Both the position numbers and the translations under genes were made by a program. From Pedobacter frigiditerrae (GTDB lineage Bacteria > Bacteroidota > Bacteroidia > Sphingobacteriales > Sphingobacteriaceae), in assembly GCF_032678705.1 (NCBI RefSeq), contig NZ_JAVTSS010000002.1, positions 682,001-746,000 on the forward strand: a stretch of 64,000 nt of DNA, given 5' to 3'. The notes beneath the pieces were generated by a model. The model worked only from the letters and a program-made list of their open reading frames with translations. It did not search any database and was not told the origin of the DNA. Below, one piece after another: positions 1-8,468 of this stretch. The first letter of the stretch is position 1, and each line of letters begins with the position of its first letter.

Positions 1-2892
1 ATTGACGGAACTAATGAGAAAGCATTACCAATGCCGGAAGCGGTTCAAGGTTCACCATCTACTGATAAAAGATACTGGGCGTATATTAAAAATACCGACC
101 CAACAGATCGTTCAAATGTGGCTTTCAAAAGATACAGAGGCGGAGGTATGCCACAAGTTTGGATTTTCGATACACAATCAAAAAACATTGAAATCATCCC
201 AGGAACTGGAGCTAACAATGTAAAACCACAATGGCTTGGCGATAAGGTTTATTACCTATCAGATAAAGATTTAACCTTAAACCTTTATAGCTATGATGTT
301 AAAAGTAAAAAGGTAGAGAAATTAACTAATTATAACGATTACGATATCAAATCATTAGTTGCAGGAAATGGTGCATTAGCTTTTGAACAAGGTGGAAAGA
401 TTCATCTTTTAGATGCAAAAACAAATAAAGTAACTGATATCAGCATAAATATTCAGGCTGATGCCCCTTACAAACGCCAACACTATAATGATTTAGCGAA
501 CGACATTCGCAATTACGAAATCTCTCCAAAAGGTGTTAGAGCACTGTTTGAAAGCAGAGGCGAAATCTTCTCTGTTCCAAAAGAAAAAGGTGATGCTAGA
601 AATCTGTCATATTCTCCTGGAAGTTATGAGAAATATCCAGGTTGGTCGCCAGATGGAAAATACATCTCCTATTTGTCTGATAAGAATGGAAAATATCAAT
701 TGGTATTGCAAAATCAAGTAACCAAAGGTGCGCCAGAATATATAGATTTAGGAGATACGCATTTTTATTTCCAGCCAACTTGGTCGCCAGATAGTAAAAA
801 ACTGTTCTACAGCGATAGCCATTTAAATCTTTACTATATCGACATTAATACACGCAAGCCAGTTTTGGTAAAACAAGATAAATTGGGTTCACACACCAAT
901 AGAACTTATAACCAATTACAACCGGCTTGGTCTACGGATTCTAAATGGATTTCTTACGTGGCTACTCTACCAAATACTTTAAGTGCTGTTTTTCTATTCA
1001 ACATTGAAAAAGGAACACATACACAAATTACAGACGGGATGAGTAATGCTGCTAACCCAACTTTTAGTAAAGATGGAAAGTATTTATTCTTTATGGCAAG
1101 TACCGATGTGGGTTTAACAAATAGCGGCTTGCACATGTCTGCTTATCAACGTCCTGTTAATTACACTGCTTATGCTTTAATACTTTCTAAAAAAACGCCT
1201 TCATTATATAAAACTGAGAGTGATGAAGAAACTGTAAAAGCGGATGATACTGAAGCCCCTAAGAAAGAAGAACCTAACCCGCCTGCCGGACGGACAGGAA
1301 AGGAAGATGCTAAAAAAACTGATAAAGATAAAAAACCAGCTCCAGCAGTTGCTGCTACAACACCAGCCAAAAAACCTGTAGAAATTGATTTAGATAACTT
1401 AAGCAATAGAATTATTGCTTTACCTCTTACTGGTGTATCTGGTCTTGACGGCGGTGTAGATGGCCAATTATTATATGTAAAAGGTGGAGAATTAAGTGCT
1501 TTAGATTTAAGCAAAATGGAAACCAAATCTTTAGTTTCTGGTGTGTTTGGCGCAAATGTAAGTGCTGATGGAAAAAGTATGATGTATGCCATGCGTGGTG
1601 GCTATTACATAGTTCCTGCTGCTCAAAAACCAGCAACTTCTGAAACTGGAAAAATTAAATTAGACGGTATTAAAGTGCTGGTAGACCCAACTGCAGAATG
1701 GAAACAAATGTTTAATGAGGTTTGGCAAATGGAGAAAGAATATTTCTATGCAGAGAATATGCATGGTGCAGATTGGCCGGCCATTAAAGTTAAATATGAG
1801 AAGTTTTTGCCTTATGTGAATCATCGTTCAGATTTAGCTTATTTGTTTAATGAAATGATGGGCGAAATGGTGGTTGGACACAATTATATTTACCCTGGTG
1901 ATGAGCCTACAGCACCAGCAGTTGGTGTTGGAATGCTTGGAGCTGATTATACCATAGAAAATGGTTTTTATAAAATAAGCAAAATCTTTAACCGCTTAGA
2001 TTGGAACCCAACATTTAAAGCTCCATTGGCAGAGCCAGGATTAAACATTAACGAAGGAGATTACATTGTTGCAATTAACGGAGTTCCATTAGATTCTAAA
2101 ACTTCTATCTATAGTCTCTTTGATTTTAAAGCAGGTAAACAAGTAGCTATCAAAGTAAATAGCAAACCAACATTGGTTGGCGCTAGAGAAGTTGTTGTTG
2201 TGCCTATATCTGCCGCTGCAGAAATGGAATTAAGAAAAATGGCTTGGGTAGAAAAAAATCGTAAAAAAGTTGATGAACTAAGTGGTGGTCAAATTGCTTA
2301 TGTGTACATGCCAAATACTGGTCAAGACGGTTTCACTTATTTTAATCGTTACTATTTCTCGCAAATGGATAAAAAAGCCTTGTTGTTAGATGAACGTAAT
2401 AATGGTGGTGGTTCTGTTGCCGATTATGTAATTGATTTATTAAGTCGCGAATTGGTGAGTTACTGGGCCATTAGAGATGGCAAAAGTTTCACCACACCAG
2501 GTAATGGTATTTTTGGGCCAAAGGCGATGTTAATTAACGAGAATGCAGGCTCTGGTGGCGATATGATGCCATATATGTTCAAGGAAAAAGGCTTAGGTAA
2601 ATTAGTTGGACGTACAACTATGGGGATTTTGGTTGGTATTAGCGGTTACCCTGCCTTATTAGATGGTGGTAGCATTACTTCTCCAAACTTTGGGATTTAC
2701 GATACGAAGGGAAAATGGATTATTGAGAACGAAGGTGTTGCACCAGATATCTTTGTAGAACAAACTCCAAAAGATTTATTAGAAGGTAAAGACCCTCAAC
2801 TAGAGCGTACCATTAAATTGCTACAAGATGAGATGAAAACCTATAAATATCCTAATGTAGCTAAACCAAAAGACCCGATAAGAGGGCATTAA
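1..2892 (+). CDS. Tricorn-type S41 peptidase, 5'-truncated
   Basis: The frame is open from base 1, so the gene starts before the window; 963 residues are visible. The first ~400 residues form WD40/TolB-like propeller repeats (recurring 'WSPDGKYISY', 'WSPDSKKLFY'). A low-complexity Lys/Pro/Ala linker follows (about bases 1200-1380), then a second propeller part, a PDZ-like segment ('GDYIVAINGVPL') and the S41 catalytic domain. The likely nucleophile Ser is codon 2551-2553, in 'NAGSGGD'. This order matches bacterial tricorn proteases, which trim oligopeptides; a periplasmic site is likely but the signal peptide lies outside the window. The linker contains a GC-rich 17-bp quasi-palindrome that looks inserted. 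It ends convergently with the GNAT gene. Confidence 0.9.
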   Translation: MDGTNEKALPMPEAVQGSPSTDKRYWAYIKNTDPTDRSNVAFKRYRGGGMPQVWIFDTQSKNIEIIPGTGANNVKPQWLGDKVYYLSDKDLTLNLYSYDVKSKKVEKLTNYNDYDIKSLVAGNGALAFEQGGKIHLLDAKTNKVTDISINIQADAPYKRQHYNDLANDIRNYEISPKGVRALFESRGEIFSVPKEKGDARNLSYSPGSYEKYPGWSPDGKYISYLSDKNGKYQLVLQNQVTKGAPEYIDLGDTHFYFQPTWSPDSKKLFYSDSHLNLYYIDINTRKPVLVKQDKLGSHTNRTYNQLQPAWSTDSKWISYVATLPNTLSAVFLFNIEKGTHTQITDGMSNAANPTFSKDGKYLFFMASTDVGLTNSGLHMSAYQRPVNYTAYALILSKKTPSLYKTESDEETVKADDTEAPKKEEPNPPAGRTGKEDAKKTDKDKKPAPAVAATTPAKKPVEIDLDNLSNRIIALPLTGVSGLDGGVDGQLLYVKGGELSALDLSKMETKSLVSGVFGANVSADGKSMMYAMRGGYYIVPAAQKPATSETGKIKLDGIKVLVDPTAEWKQMFNEVWQMEKEYFYAENMHGADWPAIKVKYEKFLPYVNHRSDLAYLFNEMMGEMVVGHNYIYPGDEPTAPAVGVGMLGADYTIENGFYKISKIFNRLDWNPTFKAPLAEPGLNINEGDYIVAINGVPLDSKTSIYSLFDFKAGKQVAIKVNSKPTLVGAREVVVVPISAAAEMELRKMAWVEKNRKKVDELSGGQIAYVYMPNTGQDGFTYFNRYYFSQMDKKALLLDERNNGGGSVADYVIDLLSRELVSYWAIRDGKSFTTPGNGIFGPKAMLINENAGSGGDMMPYMFKEKGLGKLVGRTTMGILVGISGYPALLDGGSITSPNFGIYDTKGKWIIENEGVAPDIFVEQTPKDLLEGKDPQLERTIKLLQDEMKTYKYPNVAKPKDPIRGH

Positions 2893-2914
2893 ACAATTGG
2901 CAGTTTTTGGGTTG

Positions 2915-2995
2915 CCGTCATTCCCGTGAAAACGGGAATCGTAATGCATAAAACCTACTATCGCATTAAGATGCCCAGTCAAGCTGAGCATGACG
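2915..2995. repeat. REP-like palindromic element between convergent genes
   Basis: Outer ends 2916-2921 (CGTCAT) and 2990-2995 (ATGACG) are inverted repeats. Inside is a perfect 8-bp hairpin, ATTCCCGT/ACGGGAAT (2920-2927 and 2932-2939, loop GAAA), and a second inverted pair TAATGC/GCATTA (2942-2947, 2963-2968). The element fills the gap between the 3' ends of the protease and GNAT genes and could act as a bidirectional terminator. Multi-copy status is inferred from the architecture, not seen. Confidence 0.7.
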
Positions 2996-3023
2996 ACACG
3001 CTTTATAAACCAAATTGGAATTG

Positions 3024-3521
3024 CTAACTAAGCGCCAGCTCCATTACAAAATCATCCATAACGAATCCGTTGCCAATATCTATGGTAACGGATTCTTTTA
3101 TTTTAAAGCCGCTTTTAAGGTAAAAATCTTTGGCTTTATTGTGCTTGTTAACGTTTAGCTCGAGAGATTTTCCACCGTTGCGTTTAGCTAAATTAAGTAC
3201 TTCATTCATTAATATTTTACCCACACCTTTACCATGCATTTCTGGCAATACATAAATTTTGTGGAGTTTATAAACATCGTTTGCTGTATCTACGATAGAA
3301 TAACAAGCAAACCCAACATCCTTATCTTCTTCAGAAGCCATTAAAAAAACATAACCTTTTTCTAGTTGAGCTAACAATTCACCTTGGTTATACATTAAAT
3401 CTAACATATAGCGTAGTTGCTCATCACTAATGTAAGCACTGTAAGTAGCAGGCCAAATTCTCTCAGCTAAATCTGCCACAATTGGCATGTCTTCTGCCTT
3501 CGCTCTTCTTAAAAGTATCAT
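3024..3521 (-). CDS. GNAT-family N-acetyltransferase
   Basis: A 165-residue protein with the GNAT fold: N-terminal 'ILLRRAKAEDMP', central beta strand 'KIYVLPEMHGKGVGKILMNEVL' region with the acetyl-CoA pyrophosphate loop HGKGVG at residues 96-101, and C-terminal 'NKHNKAKDFYLKSGFK', typical of the last strand-helix motif. It transfers an acetyl group from acetyl-CoA to an amine; the substrate cannot be told. Its ATG overlaps the TGA of the upstream TPK-like gene by four bases (ATGA), so the two are translationally coupled. Cytoplasmic, no signal peptide. Confidence 0.9.
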   Translation of the reverse strand: MILLRRAKAEDMPIVADLAERIWPATYSAYISDEQLRYMLDLMYNQGELLAQLEKGYVFLMASEEDKDVGFACYSIVDTANDVYKLHKIYVLPEMHGKGVGKILMNEVLNLAKRNGGKSLELNVNKHNKAKDFYLKSGFKIKESVTIDIGNGFVMDDFVMELALS

Positions 3522-4081
3522 AACAATTCTGTCAAAAACAAATATTCAGTAATAAATTCAAAACTCACAAAACCATCTTTTATTACCTCAAAAGTACCTT
3601 CATCAATTGGTTTTAAATTACTGGTTTCGAAATACGAAATAATGTCTATTTTAAAAATGGTACCAGCAGGTTTCCAAACACTAAAGCCAGGTTTAACTGG
3701 ATAACTCTTCTCCGTTTCTGTAAACAACACAATATCTATATCTGAAATTAGGTGTGCTAAATCATCAAATTTATTTTCTTTACTAATAATATTTACTGCC
3801 GGATATTTCTCTGAAATTAAATATTTAACAACCGCTTGTAGGCTTTCCGTTGGTGAGAGAATCCACTTTGTGTTTTCCTGAATGTGAGTGCTTTCTTCGT
3901 TGCCAATGACTACATCAACCTTTAGACCTAAAGAGATAGCTTTTTCATATTCGCTACTTGCCACCAATAAAGTTGGGCTCCATTCTAATAGCTGACCAAG
4001 ATATTCTTCATCGAAATTGCCTAAATGATGAATATATAAAGCTGGCTCTTGTTTTTCTCTTACAATGTGGTGTGATGACAT
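3518..4081 (-). CDS. Thiamine pyrophosphokinase-like protein lacking catalytic motifs
   Basis: A 187-residue protein whose N-terminus ('MSSHHIVREKQEPAL', 'LGQLLEWSP') and 'LGLKVDVVIG' strand resemble Bacteroidota thiamine pyrophosphokinases as I remember them. TPK converts thiamine and ATP to thiamine diphosphate. The position of the catalytic GDFDS-type motif reads GNEES, and no GxRxDH-like motif is visible (the region reads 'SKENKFDDLAHL'). It is probably a divergent paralogue with a changed or lost reaction. It overlaps the downstream GNAT gene by four bases. The fold assignment is moderately sure; activity is doubtful. Confidence 0.55.
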   Translation of the reverse strand: MSSHHIVREKQEPALYIHHLGNFDEEYLGQLLEWSPTLLVASSEYEKAISLGLKVDVVIGNEESTHIQENTKWILSPTESLQAVVKYLISEKYPAVNIISKENKFDDLAHLISDIDIVLFTETEKSYPVKPGFSVWKPAGTIFKIDIISYFETSNLKPIDEGTFEVIKDGFVSFEFITEYLFLTELL

Positions 4082-4123
4082 AAAGCGAAGTTAAATTAAT
4101 TTTAGATTTACTAAACATATCTT

Positions 4124-4181
4124 CCGCAGATGACGCTAATTATGCAGATTTTAATCAGCGTAATCTCCAAAATCAGCGGGC
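4124..4181. repeat. Short CCGCAGAT...GCGGG repeat, same family as at 12.5-13.4 kb
   Basis: Begins CCGCAGATGACGCTAATTA and ends AATCAGCGGG, with internal inverted pieces (ACGCT/AGCGT). The start and end match the termini of the four longer units around the GxxExxY pseudogene (12.5-13.4 kb), so it is probably a shorter member of that dispersed family. It lies in a 121-bp gap between two leftward genes. Confidence 0.6.
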
Positions 4182-4202
4182 AAAATTAATCTTAACAAAT
4201 CA

Positions 4203-4802
4203 TTATTTATCAAACGTAGAATTCTTAAAAGCATTCAATAACGTTTGCTTGTCAGTTTCATTGTTGTAATTAATATTTACACCAAAATCATACCCTCTAA
4301 TAAATTGATTAAACATAATCTGGTTCATCAAAACTTCTCCACTTGGCCCATAAATTTTAATGTAAAATGTATTAAATGTTTGCCCAGCAATTTCTTCTCT
4401 TCCTGATAAGGTATCTACTTTAATTTCCTGGTTAGTGTATGTATCAAATATCAATTTCCTAACTTTCTGATTATTCCTTAAAAACCTTTCTTGGTCTTCG
4501 CAAGATTCAATTAATGCAAAAAGTGAATTGAATTGGTTTTTTTGAAAATTTACTAGATTTATAGCGCCATCTGTTTCTACTTTACCTTCGGCAACTTTAT
4601 TAAGTGCTTCTTTTCCTTTCTGCATATTAGCTTCAATTCTGGATTTACTTAAAGATTGAAAGCCTTGAGGAATTTTTATTGTCCAGCCAACTTCCAGACT
4701 TGTATAAATCCCTGGTTTTGGTTTTTCCTCTTTTGGAGTTGATGAATTGCAAGCGGCAAAAACAACAATTGATGTAATTAAGAGTAAAGAAATCCTTTTC
4801 AT
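4203..4802 (-). CDS. Putative lipoprotein of unknown function
   Basis: The start at 4802 is chosen over one 15 codons upstream because it gives a clean lipoprotein signal: 'MKRISLLLITSIVVFAAC', with the lipobox cysteine at residue 18. The mature part (~180 residues) begins with a Ser/Thr/Lys/Pro linker, followed by a mixed alpha/beta domain with 'YTSLEVGWTIKIPQGFQSL'. That pattern recalls periplasmic lipoproteins with a PsbP/LpqN-like fold, but I do not recognise the family. It stands alone, divergent from the DUF1579 gene with ~100 bp between them. Confidence 0.75.
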   Translation of the reverse strand: MKRISLLLITSIVVFAACNSSTPKEEKPKPGIYTSLEVGWTIKIPQGFQSLSKSRIEANMQKGKEALNKVAEGKVETDGAINLVNFQKNQFNSLFALIESCEDQERFLRNNQKVRKLIFDTYTNQEIKVDTLSGREEIAGQTFNTFYIKIYGPSGEVLMNQIMFNQFIRGYDFGVNINYNNETDKQTLLNAFKNSTFDK

Positions 4803-4907
4803 AATTTGGTATTTAATAAGCTTTATCAACTTTATAACAAGTAGCAAAGAAAGTTGACAAAGCTAAAATGAAAAGTAAATTTAAATAAATTCTGTATTTT
4901 AGTATTG

Positions 4908-5408
4908 ATGAGCAAAAGTAAATTCGAAATTAGCAAAGAAAGTGGTCAACATTTAAGATTGGCAACATTAGTAGGTAGCTGGGATGGCAGCACTCGCACT
5001 TGGTTTGAGAAAGATATGCTGGCAGATGAATCACCGATGCGTGGAAAAATAACGCTACTTATGGATGGTCGGTTTCTGAACTATGAATATGAAGGAACAT
5101 TAAATGGCAAACCTTATGAAGGCAAAATGACTTGGGCTTACGATTTAGGCAATGAAAAATGCCAATGCAGCTGGATAGATACCTTTCATATGGGCACAGC
5201 AATAATGCATTCTGAAGGTTCAGAAACTGGAAATGGTTTTTCAGTAACAGGACAATATGGATGGATTGGAATTGGGGAACCTTGGAGCTGGAGAACAGAA
5301 TTAGAAATCATCAACTCAGACCAATTTATACTGAGAGCTTATAATATCTCGCCAGAAGGAGATGAAGCGAAAGCTACAGAGACTATTTATCACAGGATAA
5401 ATTTGTAG
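4908..5408 (+). CDS. DUF1579 family protein
   Basis: A 166-residue soluble protein. The ATG at 4908 is preferred over the TTG just before it. Sequence features are a Trp/Gly-rich beta fold ('LVGSWDGSTRTWFEKD', 'GKITLLMDGRFLNYEYEG', 'KMTWAYDLGNEK', 'GIGEPWSWRTELEI') typical of DUF1579, an uncharacterised lipocalin-like barrel family. No signal peptide, so probably cytoplasmic. The gene is single and ends convergently with the AlkC-type glycosylase gene, with a repeat in between. No specific function can be given. Confidence 0.8.
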   Translation: MSKSKFEISKESGQHLRLATLVGSWDGSTRTWFEKDMLADESPMRGKITLLMDGRFLNYEYEGTLNGKPYEGKMTWAYDLGNEKCQCSWIDTFHMGTAIMHSEGSETGNGFSVTGQYGWIGIGEPWSWRTELEIINSDQFILRAYNISPEGDEAKATETIYHRINL

Positions 5409-5419
5409 TCGATAGTGGT

Positions 5420-5518
5420 ATCAGTCTGAGGGTAGTCGAAGACTATTTTAGTAATACTCAAAAGAGATCCTTCGAACTACGCTACCGATGTAAAATCGGC
5501 ACAAGTCAGGATGACGGA
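5420..5518. repeat. REP-like mosaic repeat between convergent genes
   Basis: Left arm 'ATCAGTCTGAGGGTAGTCGA' (5420 onward) and right arm 'ATCCTTCGAACTACGCT ... TCAGGATGACG' (5467-5516) are degenerate inverted repeats. The right arm is interrupted by a ~20-bp piece containing a small hairpin (CGAT..ATCG, around 5485-5498). It sits between the 3' ends of the DUF1579 and AlkC-like genes. It is the second of three such elements in this window lying at convergent gene ends. Confidence 0.6.
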
Positions 5519-5580
5519 TTTTTTTGGTATTAATCTACTGGCTAAGAAAGTGTATTTGACATCCATCAAATGCAAAAAAT

Positions 5581-6681
5581 CTAACCTACCAACTCAAAAT
5601 CTCCTATTACTGTTTCTAGTCCATTTACCATTATAGCTAATTTATGGTGTCCAGTATAAAATTTTCTAGTGGTAATTAACTTAAAACTTTGTCTGCGTTT
5701 TACTTTTATTTCCGCACCTGCGGAATAAGATTTCTCGCTAATTTTAAAAACCTTACCTGCTAAGCCGCCATTGTTTTTCAAGTAATAAAGCGTGTATTCT
5801 AACCTGACATACCGTTCTATAGCATCTTCGTTTTTAATAGTGAAAGAAAACTCAACTTCGCCACCGATATTAATTTTTGGTGTTTCAATTTTAAAATCAG
5901 TAACTGATAAACGATTTGCATCTAATCCATAAAAACTTAAAATTTCTGGATGCCCACTTTTTAATAAACTTCTAGAGGCGTGTTTAATAATCGCATCAGT
6001 TTCTTTACCTAAACCTTTCCATTTTTTGGCAATGCCAATCACAACATCAGGGTTATCTTTTGTAATGTCGTTTAAATTATTGGCAACACTTCTTCTAACA
6101 TATTCTGACGAATCATTTTTCAAGTTCTCCAAAATTGGAAGGATTAAAGATGGGTCTTTTTTAAGTGCTGGGATTGCTGCTCCCCATGGTAATCTTGGTC
6201 TACTTCCTTCACTTGCAAAACGGCGAACGTGATGGTTTGGGTGAGATGACATTCTCAACATTTCAACCATCATTCTATCTCCATATTTTAAGAGAAATGG
6301 TCTAACCGCAAATTCTGCACTTATAAATTGGGTTAAAAACTCGAGCGCTTTTATAGAATTATCGAAATCTCCTAATCCGTAAGTCGCTATATAATCAGGC
6401 AGAAACATGAATACCAATCCCTGTTCTCCGAAACCATCTTCCCTTAATTGCCCAACAATTAGCTCCATTAATTTTGCACTTTCTGCAAAATCTTTTGGCA
6501 TAAAATCATATAGGATTTTTGTAGTATGTTGTACTCTTTCTTTCCATTCCATTTTATAAAAAGCATCCGACAAAATGGATTTCATAAATTTTTCAGGCAC
6601 AAAACCAGGTATAATTTTTTCCAAGCTAGATGCCAATCTTTCGTAAAATGATTTATTATAGATGTCTTTAATTAATCCCAT
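5581..6681 (-). CDS. DNA alkylation repeat protein, AlkC-type glycosylase
   Basis: A 366-residue protein of HEAT-like helical repeats (residues ~1-255) with the signature 'HPNHHVRRFASEGSRPRLPW' spanning residues 147-166 and 'SSEYVRRSVANNLNDI', as in AlkC/AlkD base-excision glycosylases that remove alkylated purines without base flipping. Residues ~258-366 form a beta-rich, Ig-like domain ('INIGGEVEFSFTIKNED'), an arrangement described for some AlkC proteins. The length fits the family. Single gene, cytoplasmic. The Ig-like call is by pattern only. Confidence 0.85.
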   Translation of the reverse strand: MGLIKDIYNKSFYERLASSLEKIIPGFVPEKFMKSILSDAFYKMEWKERVQHTTKILYDFMPKDFAESAKLMELIVGQLREDGFGEQGLVFMFLPDYIATYGLGDFDNSIKALEFLTQFISAEFAVRPFLLKYGDRMMVEMLRMSSHPNHHVRRFASEGSRPRLPWGAAIPALKKDPSLILPILENLKNDSSEYVRRSVANNLNDITKDNPDVVIGIAKKWKGLGKETDAIIKHASRSLLKSGHPEILSFYGLDANRLSVTDFKIETPKINIGGEVEFSFTIKNEDAIERYVRLEYTLYYLKNNGGLAGKVFKISEKSYSAGAEIKVKRRQSFKLITTRKFYTGHHKLAIMVNGLETVIGDFELVG

Positions 6682-6719
6682 AAGGAAAATGATTGCATAG
6701 ATTAAATTTGATTGTACAG

Positions 6720-6857
6720 ATGGAAATAGATCATTTATACTGTTGGAAAATTAAGGAAAGAATTGACGCAATTGCAAACAAGATTTCAACAAAATCAGTT
6801 ATAGAATTAATTAACAATTACGCAATTTTTTATCGTGATTTCCTTTCAATCACCTAA
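6720..6857 (+). CDS. Possible 45-residue small protein
   Basis: ATG at 6720, stop TAA at 6855-6857. The peptide begins 'MEIDHLYCWKIKERIDAI' and ends 'AIFYRDFLSIT'; its composition is protein-like, with a predicted amphipathic helix. A TAAATTTG sequence (6703-6710) matching the Bacteroidota -7 box lies so close that a transcript would be nearly leaderless. No Shine-Dalgarno-like sequence or family is recognised, so it may be chance. Confidence 0.2.
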   Translation: MEIDHLYCWKIKERIDAIANKISTKSVIELINNYAIFYRDFLSIT

Positions 6858-6882
6858 TAGCATAACTAATTAGTTGATAACA

Positions 6883-6904
6883 AAATACCTAATTATAGGT
6901 ATTT
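6883..6904. promoter_or_regulatory. 9-bp inverted repeat, possible operator
   Basis: AAATACCTA (6883-6891) and TAGGTATTT (6896-6904) are perfect inverted arms around ATTA. It lies ~315 bp before the secreted operon and ~200 bp after the start of the AlkC-type gene. It has no T-tract, so an operator is likelier than a terminator; no regulator is known. Confidence 0.35.
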
Positions 6905-7218
6905 CATCTTGTTTTTAATATGTTGAGATTTAGTAAATAAAATTAACTATAAAACAAAAACGAATTAACCTATGCGATAAAGAGAAAGTGAGCATCCAAT
7001 AAATGGATTGGCGACAAACTCTTTTTCGTAAACTCTGGCTCTCAAATCCAGTAAATTTTTATTTATGGAAAGAAAAACACGTTCTAAGGCCCTTTTTTTG
7101 GCTATTTTTTGGTTTCAATATCGAGCGTAAAGAATCAAGCTGCAACAACTTATAAGATATTAAACATCTTAGAAATTTCCTTCAACTAATAATTTTCGCA
7201 CTCAAACACAAACAGATC

Positions 7219-8418
7219 ATGAAAAAAAACTTACTAATTATCGGACTTATAATCTTTGTAATGCCGCTCTCTTATGCGCAACAGATTAAAAAAAATAGTG
7301 ATAGCGTTTCTGCAAGTTACAAACGTAGTTCCCTTTATACATTAATGACAACCAACTCATCAAGGGAGTACGAAACGGATATTCAAAAGTATTTTGTTGA
7401 TAGGGTTTTACCAGACAAGTATAACAACCACAATTTAAGTGATAGATACATTGAAGCTACTAGTGCGAAAGACGAATTAACTAACATCAAGAACTATTTA
7501 GCAGCTAATAAAGTTGCACAGAAATTAGTAGCAAAATGGTTTAACAGAAGTGAAAAGGGAGGTTTTAATATGAACCTCATTAAAGAACGAGGATTTTATG
7601 ATGCAAATATTTTAAACATTGAAGTTGCAAAATCAAGTAAAAGGGGTTTAGCCGCATTGGCTGATGCTGGGGAAGAACTAGTTGGTAACACCTTTGTACT
7701 GGTAAATGATTCTAAATACACCAATAAAGAAGAAGTAGCTGGTAAAGCCAGGGCGCTTTTAGGTGCTTTTGCCTCTAAACTTGGTGCTGTAGGTAGCCAA
7801 TTGGCCGACCAAGGCTTAAAAACTTTTGGTAAAGGCTTTGTTGTAGCTACTCACTCACATTTATTTAAACTGGTATGGAATGAGGAAATACAAAGCAGAT
7901 TTTATAACGAACTATGGGCTGATGACAAAACTATAACTCCTGCAAAAAAACTAGCTTTCGATAATGCCGATTTCTTTAAACTAGAATATATTGGTACAGA
8001 CAAATCATTTGCAGATGTACAGTCTACTGCTTATACTACCAAATCAAATAGCGAATTAATTGGAAGGGCGACAGTAAAATCAATAGAGAATGTAATTTCT
8101 AAACTACAAGCTGAATATGATGTGTTTAAAACAAAAATGCCTTTGTATAGCATTGAGCCATTAACTGCAAAAATTGGATTAAAAGATGGTGTAACAGAAA
8201 AAACCAAATTCGAAGTTTTAGAACAACAAGAAGACGACAAGGGTAAAACAAAATTTGTACAAATTGGAACCTTAAAGGTTGATACCAAATACCCTATTTG
8301 GGATAATAAGTTCGCAGCCGATGAGGAAAATCCTAATCAAAAAACTGATAAAACCTATTTCAAAAAAGTAAGTGGTAAAGATTTTTATCCTGGATTATTA
8401 ATCAGACAGGTTAAGTAA
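7219..8418 (+). CDS. Secreted protein of unknown function, operon gene 1
   Basis: A 399-residue protein with a Sec signal peptide ('MKKNLLIIGLIIFVMPLSYAQQ', cleavage near AQ). The mature part is alpha/beta with a long mid-region ('LAALADAGEELVGNTFVLVND', 'ARALLGAFASKLGAVGSQLAD') and a C-terminal beta domain ('TKFEVLEQQEDDKGKTKFVQIGTLKV' region) that ends at 'GLLIRQVK'. I do not recognise an enzyme motif; such proteins occur in other Bacteroidota next to DUF6175-like proteins, as I recall. It leads a five-gene operon whose products all have export signals; the next gene starts 50 bp downstream. Confidence 0.8.
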   Translation: MKKNLLIIGLIIFVMPLSYAQQIKKNSDSVSASYKRSSLYTLMTTNSSREYETDIQKYFVDRVLPDKYNNHNLSDRYIEATSAKDELTNIKNYLAANKVAQKLVAKWFNRSEKGGFNMNLIKERGFYDANILNIEVAKSSKRGLAALADAGEELVGNTFVLVNDSKYTNKEEVAGKARALLGAFASKLGAVGSQLADQGLKTFGKGFVVATHSHLFKLVWNEEIQSRFYNELWADDKTITPAKKLAFDNADFFKLEYIGTDKSFADVQSTAYTTKSNSELIGRATVKSIENVISKLQAEYDVFKTKMPLYSIEPLTAKIGLKDGVTEKTKFEVLEQQEDDKGKTKFVQIGTLKVDTKYPIWDNKFAADEENPNQKTDKTYFKKVSGKDFYPGLLIRQVK

Positions 8419-8468
8419 TTAATATTGACTGCGCACAAACCATTAATCAATTCTAAATCATTATAAAA

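Larger units (their letters stand above)
6682..7218. other. 537-bp gap upstream of the secreted operon
   Basis: No convincing gene. It holds a possible 45-codon ORF (6720-6857), a 9-bp inverted repeat (6883-6904), and a small inverted repeat TAAGAT/ATCTTA at 7153-7171 about 50 bp before the operon's first ATG. A minus-strand frame at 6965-7114 stays open for ~49 codons but has no ATG. The stretch 6975-7060 has several short complementary segments (AAAGAG/CTCTTT, CCAAT/ATTGG) that could fold as RNA. I see no clear promoter. Confidence 0.5.

Noticed and set aside
1170..1592. 140-codon antisense frame in the protease gene
   Set aside because: It is a shadow of the low-complexity linker on the opposite strand; no signal for expression.
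6965..7114. Minus-strand frame of ~49 codons with protein-like composition
   Set aside because: It has no ATG or good alternative start and matches no family I know; kept only as a note in the gap entry.
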